64,000 nt of DNA from Pseudomonas fluorescens NCIMB 11764 (GCF_000293885.2 NZ_CP010945.1:5352001-5416000), one strand, 5' to 3'. Numbered from the stretch's first letter, positions 34,522-43,443 are shown. The notes: a model not told the origin generated them from the letters alone. Made by a program: numbers and translations.

Positions 34522-35256
34522 ATGAAGCGCTTGGCCGGCTGTCTGCTGTCTTTCCTGACATTTACTGCGGTCGCGGCAGACCTGAACATGCTCACCGACA
34601 ACCATCCGCCCCTGCATTTTCAGCAGGGCAACGCGATGGTGGGGTTTGGCGTGGATGTGGTGCAGGCGCTGGCCGACACTGCCGGCGATCAGGTGCACTT
34701 TCAACAGGTGCCGTTGCTGCGTGCCTTGCGCGTGGCGAGCACTGAGCCTGCCACCGGGGTATTCACCGTGTTGCGCACCGCCGAGCGTGACAGCCAGTAT
34801 CAGTGGGTCGGCCCCTTGATGGAGGTGGAAACCGCACTGTTCTCCACGGACAGCAACCGGCAACGGGTGCGCAGTTTGCTGGAGGCCAGCCGTCAGGGTC
34901 GAATTGCCGTTCCACGGAAATGGCTGGTCTACGGCTACTTGCAGAAACAGGACCTGAGCAATCTGTACGGCGTGGAAACACCCGAACAAATGATGCGTCT
35001 GGCACGGCTGGGCCGTACCGAATTCGTGGTGGCCGACACGCTGTCCGTCACCCGCATGGCCCGTGAGGAAGGTGTACCACCCGAGCAGTTGCACTATCAG
35101 ATCCCGTTGATGAAGCAAGCCACCTACATCGCCTTTTCACCACAGACCGATGCGCGCCAGATCGCGCGCTGGCAGCAGACGCTGGATGAGATGAGCCGGG
35201 ACGGGCGCCTGGAAAAACTCAAGCAGCGCTGGCTGGTGGATCGCACGCCGCGCTGA
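34522..35256 (+). CDS. Periplasmic solute-binding protein family 3 (SBP_bac_3)
   Basis: A 244-residue protein with a signal peptide (cut near AVAADLNML) and the family 3 amino-acid-binding layout (TDNHPPLHFQQGNAMVGFGV, then TVLRTAERDSQYQWVGPLM). There is no ABC permease or ATPase beside it. Many Pseudomonas genomes carry such orphan binding proteins with sensory or unknown roles. Ligand unknown. Confidence 0.83.
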   Translation: MKRLAGCLLSFLTFTAVAADLNMLTDNHPPLHFQQGNAMVGFGVDVVQALADTAGDQVHFQQVPLLRALRVASTEPATGVFTVLRTAERDSQYQWVGPLMEVETALFSTDSNRQRVRSLLEASRQGRIAVPRKWLVYGYLQKQDLSNLYGVETPEQMMRLARLGRTEFVVADTLSVTRMAREEGVPPEQLHYQIPLMKQATYIAFSPQTDARQIARWQQTLDEMSRDGRLEKLKQRWLVDRTPR

Positions 35257-35364
35257 CGATGGATCAACGTTCTCGATAACGACTATGCGTCAGGGTGTTT
35301 TTTCATTCTGAAGCTCCAGCACTACAGTGGGCCCATCTTCTTCCCACGCTTCTGGAGTTACATC

Positions 35365-35592
35365 ATGAAAAGCATTATCGGTCTTGGTTTCGCCCTGTCG
35401 GTTCTTGGTGCCACGTCGGCCATTGCTGCACCTCACGCTACTTTGCCAGTGGTTGCGGCGGCAGCGAAGGTGAGTCAGCCGGCTACTTTGAATGTGAATA
35501 CGGTGGGTGTTGATCAAAAAGACAGCCAGGCGAGCACACTTTACGTGGCTGAAAACCGCCCTGAGTTTGGGTCGAAGTATCAGCGTTATTGA
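35365..35592 (+). CDS. Small exported protein sharing the EFGSKYQRY tail
   Basis: A 75-residue protein. The signal peptide is residues 1-21 (ATSAIAA). A short low-complexity middle follows. The final 15 residues VAENRPEFGSKYQRY differ at one position from the end of the 128-residue repeat protein 1.3 kb upstream. A strong terminator lies 27 bp after the stop. No family recognised. The shared tail suggests a common receptor, anchor or processing signal. Confidence 0.72.
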   Translation: MKSIIGLGFALSVLGATSAIAAPHATLPVVAAAAKVSQPATLNVNTVGVDQKDSQASTLYVAENRPEFGSKYQRY

Positions 35593-35619
35593 TTTGCCGG
35601 TTTGTACTGCTGGAAACAG

Positions 35620-35658
35620 GAACCCCCGGGAAGATTTGGTCTTTCCGGGGGTTCTTTT
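35620..35658 (+). terminator. Rho-independent terminator
   Basis: A 15-bp stem with one wobble: gaacccccgggaaga (35620-35634) and tctttccgggggttc (35640-35654), loop tttgg, then TTTT. Confidence 0.9.
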
Positions 35659-35671
35659 GTTTGTTCGGGTA

Positions 35672-35715
35672 CATATCCGTTTCTGCGGTAACGGCGCCTT
35701 ATGGTCCTGCCGCCC
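35672..35715 (+). repeat. Dispersed intergenic repeat, copy B
   Basis: catatccgtttctgcggtaa followed by a more diverged right half (cggcgccttatggtcctgcc). It is the same unit as 24607-24653 and the inverted copy at 53496-53544. It directly follows the terminator of the small exported protein. Confidence 0.8.
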
Positions 35716-35771
35716 GCAGCCATCGGCCATCCTTGGCCGGGGGCGGCCTGTCATTTGAAGCGTACGCGTTC

Positions 35772-35879
35772 CCCCTGTGGGAGCTAGCCTGCTAGCGATG
35801 GACGTCCAGACACCGCGTTCATCCAGACAGCACGCATTATCGTTAACGTCCATCGCTAGCAGGCTAGCTCCCACAGGGG
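35772..35879. repeat. REPIN: long perfect inverted repeat
   Basis: Two 34-bp arms, 35772-35805 and 35846-35879, are perfect inverted copies (core gtgggagctagcctgctagc) around a 40-bp spacer. This is a pair of REP elements in head-to-head order. The arm core gctagcaggctagctccc also occurs in part near 46620. The remaining bases up to the FAD protein stop at 36005 hold no gene I can support. Confidence 0.88.
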
Positions 35880-36004
35880 AATTTTGTCAGGCATGACATT
35901 GGTGTTCAGCGTCGATGATCCTGACGGACTTCAGGCCGGCAGTGGGCAACCCGCGGAGCGAGGGTATGGCTAGACACCCCCGTACGCCAGGGGCGAAATG
36001 CCCG

Positions 36005-37438
36005 CTACCTCGACCCCGCCAGACGCAGAGCCAGAGCCTTCGCCTGACTAGCCACATCAGTCACCGCCGTACTCTCCCACCACATCCCCCGCAACGGCGG
36101 CCCCATGGCAAACAACCGACCGACAACCCGCCCATCTCCCCCCAGCACCGCGCCATCGACCGTCGCCGCAATACCCAGCGCCAGCGGCCCCGGCCGCACC
36201 AGACCGCGCGCCAGCAACTGCTGCGGCAACGGTCGCGCCACTCGCCGCCAGTCGTACTCGATGCCACTGGAATTGATCAACGCCGCCCCGCTGACAACCA
36301 CCGTTTCAGCTTCACCACGACGGCGAATCCGAATGCTCACCTGATCACACGAAGAAGGCTCAAGCCCCTTGTACGAAGCCGCCTGAATCCGCAACCGCCC
36401 TTCCCCGTGCAACCGCGCCACCAACTCCGCACTCAACGGCGGCGAACGGTGGTGATGACTCTCCCACCACGGCCGCACATGCCGTACAAACTGCCGACGC
36501 TGCACGTCCGTTGCCTGATGCCACAAACGGCCGATGTGCGCCCGCACCGTATCCAGCGGCGCCTGCCAGTCGATGCCCTGCGCAATGGCATCCCGGCAAT
36601 GCCGGCGCAGTTCGCGCACCAACTGTCGCGGCGTGCGAATGCTGTGATCCTCGGCCAGAAAATCCGCCCAGGCCGGCGGTTGCCGACGCACATGCGGCAG
36701 CAGCCCATGCCGGGAAAACACTTCGATCGGCCCGCGATGCCCGGCCTGTTCCAGCGACACCACGGCATCGACCATGGTCAGGCCCGATCCAATGATCAGC
36801 ACCGTCGATTGCGGGTCGAGCTGACGCATGGCCGCGACATCCCAGGGATCGAGTGCCGCAGCGTTCAAACCGCTGGATTCTGTCTGCGGCGTACGAGCAG
36901 CAGGGAACATTCCCGTGGCCAGCACCGCATACCCACCCTGCAACCGCTGGCCGTCGCTCAAGCTCAGCCGCACCGAATCGTCCAGCGCTTGCAGGTCAAC
37001 CACCTCGGCCCGTACATGTTCGACGGTCGAGCCATTCAAGGCGCCCACCGCTTGCGCCTCGGCCAGGCGCTGCTGCACGTACAAACCGAAAATCCCCCGT
37101 GGCGGAAACAGTTCGCTGACCGGCACATGCTGCTCATCGGACTCCGGCCAGCCTCCGGCCACGATGTACTCGGTCAGCCACTGAGTCAGGTCATCGGCAT
37201 TGTCCGGGTCGACACTCATGCGCGCCGCGTTGCCGTTGAGCGTATGGCCCAACTCGACCGCGCTGTACGCCTCGCCCCGGCCGAGTTCAGCGCGGGGCTC
37301 GATCACCAACAACGAGCGCTTGCCGGGCAAACGCAACAACTGCGCCGCGAGCATCGCGCCACTGAGGCCGCCGCCGATGATCAGGATGTCTGCGTGGCGG
37401 ATGACGTCGGTCGTCTGTCCGCTTCGGGTTTCAGTCAT
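36005..37438 (-). CDS. FAD/NAD(P)-binding protein (YdhS-like)
   Basis: A 477-residue flavoprotein. The FAD motif is near residues 17-40 (ADILIIGGGLSGAMLAAQLL), followed by GRGEAYSAVELGHTLNGNAARM typical of the NAD_binding_9/YdhS group. A second dinucleotide motif is STVLIIGSGLTMVDAVVSL. The end, MGPPLRGMWWESTAVTDVASQ, closes the FAD site. The substrate is unknown. A LivF-like relic lies 14 bp upstream, so any former transport partner has been lost. Confidence 0.83.
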   Translation of the reverse strand: MTETRSGQTTDVIRHADILIIGGGLSGAMLAAQLLRLPGKRSLLVIEPRAELGRGEAYSAVELGHTLNGNAARMSVDPDNADDLTQWLTEYIVAGGWPESDEQHVPVSELFPPRGIFGLYVQQRLAEAQAVGALNGSTVEHVRAEVVDLQALDDSVRLSLSDGQRLQGGYAVLATGMFPAARTPQTESSGLNAAALDPWDVAAMRQLDPQSTVLIIGSGLTMVDAVVSLEQAGHRGPIEVFSRHGLLPHVRRQPPAWADFLAEDHSIRTPRQLVRELRRHCRDAIAQGIDWQAPLDTVRAHIGRLWHQATDVQRRQFVRHVRPWWESHHHRSPPLSAELVARLHGEGRLRIQAASYKGLEPSSCDQVSIRIRRRGEAETVVVSGAALINSSGIEYDWRRVARPLPQQLLARGLVRPGPLALGIAATVDGAVLGGDGRVVGRLFAMGPPLRGMWWESTAVTDVASQAKALALRLAGSR

Positions 37439-37452
37439 GGCGTTCTCAATGT

Positions 37453-37704
37453 TCAGTGTTTACCTGGATAGAAGTCATGCAGATCGCCCCGCGCCAGCAA
37501 CGCTTCGCGGCTGCCGGACAACACCACCCGGCCGGTATCGAGGACATAGTCCTGTGACGCGCACTTGAGCGCCACATTAATGTTTTGCTCGGCAATCAGA
37601 AAGCTCACCTGCTCGTCGCGATTGAGCTGGGCGACGATCTCGAAAATCTCCTGGACGATAATAGGCGCCAATCCCATGGAAGGTTCATCAAGCCCAAGAG
37701 GTTG
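37453..37704 (-). pseudogene. C-terminal relic of a LivF-like ABC transporter ATPase
   Basis: About 83 residues survive: Walker B (GLDEPSMGLAP), then the H-loop region SFLIAEQNINVALKCASQDY and VLDTGRVVLSGSREALL, ending HDFYPGKH. This is the C-terminal third of a branched-chain-type (LivF) ATPase. Walker A and the signature motif are absent, and a stop lies just upstream of Walker B. No other liv genes remain, so it is a deletion remnant. Confidence 0.82.
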
Positions 37705-37862
37705 TCATGGGCCGACTCCAGAATTCTGGTGAGTGGCACCGGAGCTTTCCGCAGGAGTCATATCTGAAAGTAATTACGTTTAATTTCAGCAGGATGATGA
37801 GTTATTCGAGAAATCCGCGCAGCTTCAAACCAGCAATATGTCCATCCTTGATCGGCGAACAG

Positions 37863-38438
37863 TTAGATCACCACGTTTCTCACGAATCGTGCAGCCACCG
37901 GCCCATCGTTGCGATAGGCGTGCGGCTGGTTGCTGGCAAACATATAGAACTCACCAGCGGAAATGTTGTGGGGCGTATCGCCGAGCATCAGGGTCAGGCA
38001 GCCTTCAAAGACATAAATCTGCTCGCTCCAGCCATCGGCATCCGGTTGCGACGGGTAAATCTCGCCCGGTTGCAGGCACCATTCCCATTGTTCCACTTCG
38101 CGGGTGGCGGTGGCTTTGGACAGCAACACGGCCTTGCTGCCGGGAATCGTCCCCGCCCAGGCCACTTCGTTGATGCGGCTCGGGTCGCGGGCATCCGGGG
38201 CCTGGATCAGGTCGCTGAACGCGACGTCGAGCGCTTCGGCTACGCGGTCGAGGGTGGTCAGGCTGACGTTCTTCTCGCCGGCCTCGATGGCCACCAGCAT
38301 GCGGCGACTGACCCCGGACTTTGCCGCCAGCGCAGTCTGGCTCATGTCGGCCGCGTGGCGCAGGCGCCGAACGTTCAGGCTGACGTGCTGAAGGACCGAA
38401 GCCCGTTGCGTTGAATCTTTGTGCACTATATTGCTCAC
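37863..38438 (-). CDS. XRE-cupin transcriptional regulator
   Basis: A 191-residue regulator with HTH_3 (LNVRRLRHAADMSQTALAAK, SGVSRRMLVAIEAGEKNVSL) and a C-terminal cupin (QIYVFEGCLTLMLGD, AGEFYMFASNQPHAYRNDG). No in-frame ATG fits, so the start is GTG 38438 (VSNIVHKDS) or GTG 38426. It is divergent from an EamA transporter, with the dyad CAGTATACTG at 38453-38462 between them as a possible operator. The long frame to 39092 is a shadow of the transporter. Confidence 0.83.
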   Translation of the reverse strand: MSNIVHKDSTQRASVLQHVSLNVRRLRHAADMSQTALAAKSGVSRRMLVAIEAGEKNVSLTTLDRVAEALDVAFSDLIQAPDARDPSRINEVAWAGTIPGSKAVLLSKATATREVEQWEWCLQPGEIYPSQPDADGWSEQIYVFEGCLTLMLGDTPHNISAGEFYMFASNQPHAYRNDGPVAARFVRNVVI

Positions 38439-38452
38439 TCGATGGGGTTGGG

Positions 38453-38462
38453 CAGTATACTG
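38453..38462. promoter_or_regulatory. Palindromic candidate operator between XRE regulator and EamA gene
   Basis: CAGTATACTG is a perfect 10-bp dyad located 15 bp before the regulator start and 49 bp before the transporter start. It is short, so chance cannot be excluded. Confidence 0.4.
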
Positions 38463-38510
38463 CGCAACATTCGGCGCATTGTGCGTCGCCCTCAGGTAGC
38501 GCGCAAGGTC

Positions 38511-39458
38511 ATGACGTCGTTGAACTCCTCCCCGGCTTCTTCCCGATTCTCCCGGTTCAGCAAGGCCGAGTGCGTGCTGGTGCTGATTACCATGGTCTGG
38601 GGCGGCACCTTTTTGCTGGTGCAGCACGCCATGACCGTCAGCGGCCCGATGTTCTTCGTCGGCCTGCGCTTTGCGGCGGCGGCGATTATCGTCTCGTTGT
38701 TTTCCTGGCGTCATCTGCGGGAACTGACCCTGTTCGAACTCAAGGCCGGCGCCTTTATCGGTGTGGCGATCATGCTGGGTTATGGCTTGCAGACGGTCGG
38801 GTTGCAGAGCATCCCCAGCAGCCAGTCGGCCTTCATTACCGCGTTGTATGTGCCCTTCGTGCCGTTGCTGCAATGGCTGGTGCTGGGACGGCGTCCGGGG
38901 TTGATGCCGAGCATCGGCATCATGCTGGCGTTTACCGGGCTGATGCTGTTGTCGGGACCGGCCGGCGCGTCGTTCAACTTCAGCCCTGGTGAAATCGCCA
39001 CGTCGATCAGCGCCATTGCGATTGCCGCTGAAATTATCCTGATCAGCACTTACGCCGGCCAGGTCGATGTGCGGCGGGTCACGGTGGTGCAACTGGCGAC
39101 CACGTCGGTGTTGGCATTTTTGATGGTGGTGCCGACCCAGGAAGTCATTCCCGACTTCTCATGGTTCCTGCTGTGCAGCGCCCTCGGCCTGGGTGCGGCG
39201 AGTGCGGCGATTCAGGTGGCGATGAACTGGGCGCAGAAAAGCGTTTCGCCGACGCGGGCGACGTTGATTTATGCCGGTGAGCCTGTGTGGGCCGGGATTG
39301 TCGGTCGGATCGCCGGGGAGCGGTTGCCGGCGATTGCGTTGCTGGGGGCTGGGTTGATTGTCGCGGCGGTGATTGTGAGTGAGTTGAAGACCAAGGGTAA
39401 GGATCGTGAGGCAATTGAGGGGGAGCTGGAAAGCGAGCCTGTCGATTCAAATAAATGA
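38511..39458 (+). CDS. EamA/DMT family transporter
   Basis: A 315-residue inner-membrane protein with ten predicted helices in two EamA repeats. It has the family's VWGGTFLLVQHAM near residue 30, SSQSAFITALYVPFVPLLQW, and IYAGEPVWAGIVGRIAGERL in the second half. Such proteins export small metabolites. ATG 38511 has AAGG upstream; the Met at 38421 would overlap the promoter. It is probably controlled by the divergent XRE-cupin protein. Confidence 0.88.
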   Translation: MTSLNSSPASSRFSRFSKAECVLVLITMVWGGTFLLVQHAMTVSGPMFFVGLRFAAAAIIVSLFSWRHLRELTLFELKAGAFIGVAIMLGYGLQTVGLQSIPSSQSAFITALYVPFVPLLQWLVLGRRPGLMPSIGIMLAFTGLMLLSGPAGASFNFSPGEIATSISAIAIAAEIILISTYAGQVDVRRVTVVQLATTSVLAFLMVVPTQEVIPDFSWFLLCSALGLGAASAAIQVAMNWAQKSVSPTRATLIYAGEPVWAGIVGRIAGERLPAIALLGAGLIVAAVIVSELKTKGKDREAIEGELESEPVDSNK

Positions 39459-39789
39459 AAATCTCGATCGACGTTCAAGCCTCCAACTCCCGACACACAC
39501 CTATTCTGAATTTACTGTCACGGGTGTAAGGACCACCAACCAGTAACTCCGTATAAGCACCAGAAACCACCAATTGATTGGTCTTGGTTGTTTTGCCTAG
39601 CGCCCCCTGCACAGTATCGAGAGATGAGAGGTCTTTCCTGGACCGAGAGGCAGGCGGCTCGCACGCAGAAATGGACACATGACGGTATTTTTATGCCGGC
39701 AGACTTGCAGGCTATGCTCGAATTATCCGGTCATTACCGTTTTAAACGTCTGCACCTCTTTCAAAACTTACATTCCCGGAGAGAATAGC
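39459..39789. other. Gene-free stretch with possible T6SS debris
   Basis: No intact gene. On the minus strand 39678-39475 is open and contains GALGKTTKTNQLVVSGAYTE, which vaguely resembles VgrG/DUF2345-type text, but no start or domain can be supported. Lower GC than neighbours. Confidence 0.4.
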
Positions 39790-39977
39790 CTCGGGCGAAC
39801 AACGACTGGTTTTGTTTATAATCTGGAGCGCTCCAAGGCTGAGGTCATGCGGCGCTGCGTGTGGTCGTTGGCAGTAAAGACATTACATACGATTTTGGAC
39901 GATATGGTAAAACCTGGGGAACCTTTGATAGCGAAGGTGAGGTTGTTTTGCAGCCTGCGTCGTGCCCGACGCCTTAG
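39790..39977 (+). pseudogene. Frameshifted fragment of a T6SS-effector-like gene
   Basis: The text LGRTTTGFVYNLERSKAE (39790-39843) continues after a one-base shift as GHAALRVVVGSKDITYDFGR and YGKTWGTFDSEGE, ending at TAG 39975. The 'GHAALR ... YDFGRYG' pattern recalls peptide-hydrolase-like T6SS effectors, but I cannot name the family. Both ends are missing, so it is non-functional debris. Confidence 0.5.
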
Positions 39978-40017
39978 TAGACTCAGCCATTAAAGATGTT
40001 CCATATCTTCAAGTTAT

Positions 40018-40290
40018 GGGAACTTTATGCTGCAGCTTCCCCTCGGGACATTTGCCACATGAACAAATCCATTTTCATCGAGAACGCCGGTAATGACTGC
40101 GCCGTCAGGCAACGTGAGTTCATACGCTTAGTTGGGAATCGGCTCTTCCCTGTCATTGAGCAATTGAAACTCGACAAACGTCTTTTCTTGCAGAAGTTTG
40201 CGAAAAACACTGCTGGCACCGCTGGAGCCGGCATTACCGACTAACGTGTCTGGAGAACCCACTATCGTCTCGGAGCGCGAGAAAATTCAG
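40018..40290 (-). pseudogene. Broken VgrG/T6SS-type C-terminal domain
   Basis: Minus-strand text ending IVGSPDTLVGNAGSSGASSV, KTFVEFQLLNDREEPIPN, stop TAA (40128-40130), then in the same frame AYELTLPDGAVITGVLDENG and VHVANVPRGSCSIKFP. 'FVEFxLxDxxxxPxPNxxYELxLPDGxVxxGxLDENG' is a common domain at the C-termini of VgrG and T6SS effectors. The stop falls where one residue should be. A substitution seems to have inactivated it; flanking parts are lost. Confidence 0.7.
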
Positions 40291-40295
40291 CGCCA

Positions 40296-40524
40296 GCGGG
40301 ATTTTCGATCATTTGACGGCCCGATCAAGGCTTGAGATCCCATCGATTTAAAGATCGTCTTCGCGAGCAAGTCAAAGGGGCCAGACTCGCTGAACACATC
40401 CCTCTGAAACAATGTGAACCAGGCCTTTTCCATCTACCGTGTAGGATTCTGCGACAGCTTGCCGTTTGGCGATCCGGGGAGTGGCACGTATGATGCTTCA
40501 CAAACTTCCGCAGATTAGAAGCCT
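40296..40524. other. Gene-free upstream region of the antiporter operon
   Basis: No supported gene. It must hold the promoter of the Mnh operon that begins at 40525, but I see no convincing -35/-10 pair or operator. Confidence 0.4.
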
Positions 40525-43443
40525 ATGTCCCTGATAGTTCTACTGCTTCTGCCTTTTATCGGCAGCTGTGTTGCGGCTTTGCTGCCGCACAACGCGCGTA
40601 ACACCGAATCGCTGTTGGCGGGTCTGGTTGCCTTGATCGGCACCATTCAGGTCGCTCTCCTGTATCCGCAGATCGCCCATGGCGGCGTCATTCGCGAAGA
40701 ATTTTTCTGGTTGCCCAGCCTTGGCCTGAACTTCGTTCTGCGCATGGACGGGTTTGCCTGGCTGTTCTCGATGCTGGTGCTGGGCATCGGCACGCTGGTG
40801 TCGCTGTACGCCCGTTACTACATGTCGCCGGACGATCCGGTGCCACGGTTCTTCGCGTTTTTCCTGGCGTTCATGGGCGCCATGCTCGGGCTGGTGATTT
40901 CCGGCAACCTGATCCAGATCGTGTTTTTCTGGGAGCTCACCAGCCTCTTTTCTTTCCTGTTGATCGGCTACTGGCACCACCGCGCCGATGCGCGACGCGG
41001 CGCCTACATGGCGCTGATGGTCACGGGTGCGGGCGGCTTGTGCTTACTGGCGGGGGTCATGCTGCTTGGCCATGTGGTCGGCAGCTATGACCTGGACAAG
41101 GTCCTGGCCGCCGGCGATCTGATTCGCGCACATGCCCTCTACCCCATTTTGTTACCCCTGATTCTGATCGGCGCCCTGAGCAAAAGCGCGCAGTTTCCCT
41201 TCCATTTCTGGCTGCCCCACGCGATGGCGGCGCCGACTCCGGTCTCGGCGTATTTGCACTCGGCGACCATGGTCAAGGCCGGGGTATTTCTGTTGGCGCG
41301 CCTTTGGCCATCACTTTCCGGCAGTGAAGAATGGTTCTACATCGTCAGCGGCGCCGGCGCGTGTACCTTGTTGCTCGGCGCGTATTGCGCGATGTTCCAG
41401 AACGACCTCAAGGGTCTGCTCGCCTACTCGACCATCAGCCACCTCGGCCTGATCACCCTGCTGCTGGGCCTGAACAGTCCGCTGGCTGCCGTCGCCGCCG
41501 TGTTCCATATTCTCAACCACGCCACCTTCAAGGCCTCGCTGTTCATGGCCGCCGGGATCATCGACCACGAAAGCGGCACCCGCGACATTCGCAAACTCAG
41601 CGGTCTGATCAAGCTGATTCCGTTCACCGCCACCCTCGCGATGGTCGCCAGCGCCTCCATGGCCGGTGTGCCGCTGCTCAACGGCTTCCTGTCGAAAGAG
41701 ATGTTCTTCGCCGAAACCGTGTTCATCAATGCGACCGCCTGGGTCGAGATGACCCTGCCGATCGTCGCGACTATCGCCGGCACGTTCAGCGTCGCTTACT
41801 CACTGCGCTTCACGGTCGACGTGTTTTTCGGTCCGACCGCCACCGACCTGCCGCACACCCCGCACGAGCCGCCACGCTGGATGCGCGCGCCGGTGGAGTT
41901 GCTGGTGTTCACCTGCCTGATCGTGGGGATTTTCCCGGCCCAAGTGGTCGGCTCGTTACTGGCCGCCGCGGCCCTGCCCGTCGTCGGTGGCACGCTGCCG
42001 GAGTACAGCCTGGCGATCTGGCACGGCTGGAACGCGCCGATGATCATGAGCCTGATCGCCATGTCCGGCGGCATCGTGCTGTACCTGCTGCTGCGCAATC
42101 AGCTCAAGCGCGGACGCTTCAAATACCCACCGATCATTGGCCTGTTCAACGGCAAGCGCCTGTTCGAGCGCAGCCTGGTGATCATGATGCGCCTGGCCCG
42201 TCGCCTGGAGCGGCGGATCAGCACCAAGCGCCTGCAAACCCAGCTGTTCCTGATGGTGCTCGCCGCCGTGCTGGCCGGGCTGATTCCGATGCTCCACAGC
42301 AGCCTGAGCTGGGGTGACCGGCCGAAGATTCCAGGCTCGATCGTGTTCGTGACGTTGTGGCTGCTGGCGATTGCCTGTGCGCTGGGTGCGGCGTGGCAAG
42401 CCAAGTATCACCGGCTCGCGGCCCTGACCATGGTCAGTGTCTGCGGCTTGATGACGTGCATCACGTTTGTCTGGTTCTCCGCACCGGACCTGGCGCTGAC
42501 GCAACTGGTGGTAGAGGTGGTGACCACGGTGCTGATCCTGCTGGGCCTGCGCTGGTTGCCGCGACGGATCGAAGAGGTCTCGCCGCTGCCAAGCACCCTG
42601 CGCAAGGCGCGCATCCGGCGTCTGCGCGACTTGCTACTGTCGATTGCCGTCGGTGGCGGCATGGCGCTGCTGTCGTACGCCATGCTGACGCGCCAGACGC
42701 CCAATGATATTTCCTCGTTCTACCTGAGCCGCGCCCTGCCGGAAGGCGGCGGCAGCAACGTGGTCAACGTGATGCTGGTGGACTTCCGCGGCTTCGACAC
42801 CCTCGGCGAAATCACCGTGCTGGTGGCCGTGGCGTTGACCGTGTTCGCCCTGCTGCGACGCTTCCGCCCACCAAAAGAAAGCCTGCAACTGCCCGCTCAA
42901 CAGCGTTTGCTCGCGCCGGACGTGGTCACCGATCTGGTCAACCCGCGTCACGCCAGCGACACCGCGCTGGGTTTCATGATGGTGCCGGCGGTGCTGGTGC
43001 GCCTGCTGCTGCCGATCGCGTTCGTGGTGTCGATCTACCTGTTCATGCGCGGGCACAACCAGCCGGGCGGCGGTTTTGTCGCGGGGCTGGTGATGTCGGT
43101 GGCGTTCATTCTGCAATACATGGTCGCCGGCACGCAGTGGGTCGAGGCACAAATGAGCCTGCGACCGCTGCGCTGGATGGGCACGGGCCTGTTGTTCGCC
43201 ACGGTCACCGGGCTCGGGGCGATGGCGGTCGGTTACCCGTTCCTGACCACCCACACCTGGCATTTCGAACTGCCGCTGCTTGGTGACATTCACATCGCCA
43301 GCGCGCTGTTCTTCGACATTGGCGTGTATTCGGTGGTGGTCGGCTCGACGCTGTTGATCCTCACCGCCCTCGCCCACCAATCGGTACGCGGCCACAAAAC
43401 CGCGGCCCTACCCAGATCCGTCGCCACGAAAGGAGCCGTCTGA
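40525..43443 (+). CDS. mnhA: Monovalent cation/H+ antiporter subunit A (fused A+B, MnhA/PhaAB type)
   Basis: A 972-residue multi-pass protein. The first about 500 residues are a complex-I ND5-like antiporter module (FFWELTSLFSFLLIGYW with the key Glu; LSKSAQFPFHFWLPHAMAAP with the key Lys; SAYLHSATMVKAGVFLLARL). The C-terminus holds the MnhB domain (IYLFMRGHNQPGGGFVAGLV), as in the fused PhaAB/ShaAB of Pseudomonas. It is the first gene of a six-gene operon that exports Na+ or K+ in exchange for protons. Its stop overlaps the next start (TGATG). Confidence 0.95.
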   Translation: MSLIVLLLLPFIGSCVAALLPHNARNTESLLAGLVALIGTIQVALLYPQIAHGGVIREEFFWLPSLGLNFVLRMDGFAWLFSMLVLGIGTLVSLYARYYMSPDDPVPRFFAFFLAFMGAMLGLVISGNLIQIVFFWELTSLFSFLLIGYWHHRADARRGAYMALMVTGAGGLCLLAGVMLLGHVVGSYDLDKVLAAGDLIRAHALYPILLPLILIGALSKSAQFPFHFWLPHAMAAPTPVSAYLHSATMVKAGVFLLARLWPSLSGSEEWFYIVSGAGACTLLLGAYCAMFQNDLKGLLAYSTISHLGLITLLLGLNSPLAAVAAVFHILNHATFKASLFMAAGIIDHESGTRDIRKLSGLIKLIPFTATLAMVASASMAGVPLLNGFLSKEMFFAETVFINATAWVEMTLPIVATIAGTFSVAYSLRFTVDVFFGPTATDLPHTPHEPPRWMRAPVELLVFTCLIVGIFPAQVVGSLLAAAALPVVGGTLPEYSLAIWHGWNAPMIMSLIAMSGGIVLYLLLRNQLKRGRFKYPPIIGLFNGKRLFERSLVIMMRLARRLERRISTKRLQTQLFLMVLAAVLAGLIPMLHSSLSWGDRPKIPGSIVFVTLWLLAIACALGAAWQAKYHRLAALTMVSVCGLMTCITFVWFSAPDLALTQLVVEVVTTVLILLGLRWLPRRIEEVSPLPSTLRKARIRRLRDLLLSIAVGGGMALLSYAMLTRQTPNDISSFYLSRALPEGGGSNVVNVMLVDFRGFDTLGEITVLVAVALTVFALLRRFRPPKESLQLPAQQRLLAPDVVTDLVNPRHASDTALGFMMVPAVLVRLLLPIAFVVSIYLFMRGHNQPGGGFVAGLVMSVAFILQYMVAGTQWVEAQMSLRPLRWMGTGLLFATVTGLGAMAVGYPFLTTHTWHFELPLLGDIHIASALFFDIGVYSVVVGSTLLILTALAHQSVRGHKTAALPRSVATKGAV

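Noticed and set aside
38421..39092. Long minus-strand extension of the XRE-cupin frame
   Set aside because: It is antisense to the EamA transporter. The regulator domain begins only after 38438.
39475..39678. Minus-strand 67-codon frame with GALGKTTKTNQLVVSGAYTE
   Set aside because: It may be T6SS debris, but the resemblance is too weak and both ends are unclear, so it is mentioned only as part of a gene-free stretch.
40540..43395. Several minus-strand frames across the antiporter operon (for example 42634-43395)
   Set aside because: All are antisense to strongly conserved membrane subunits and are rich in His, Gln and Arg, as expected for shadow frames.
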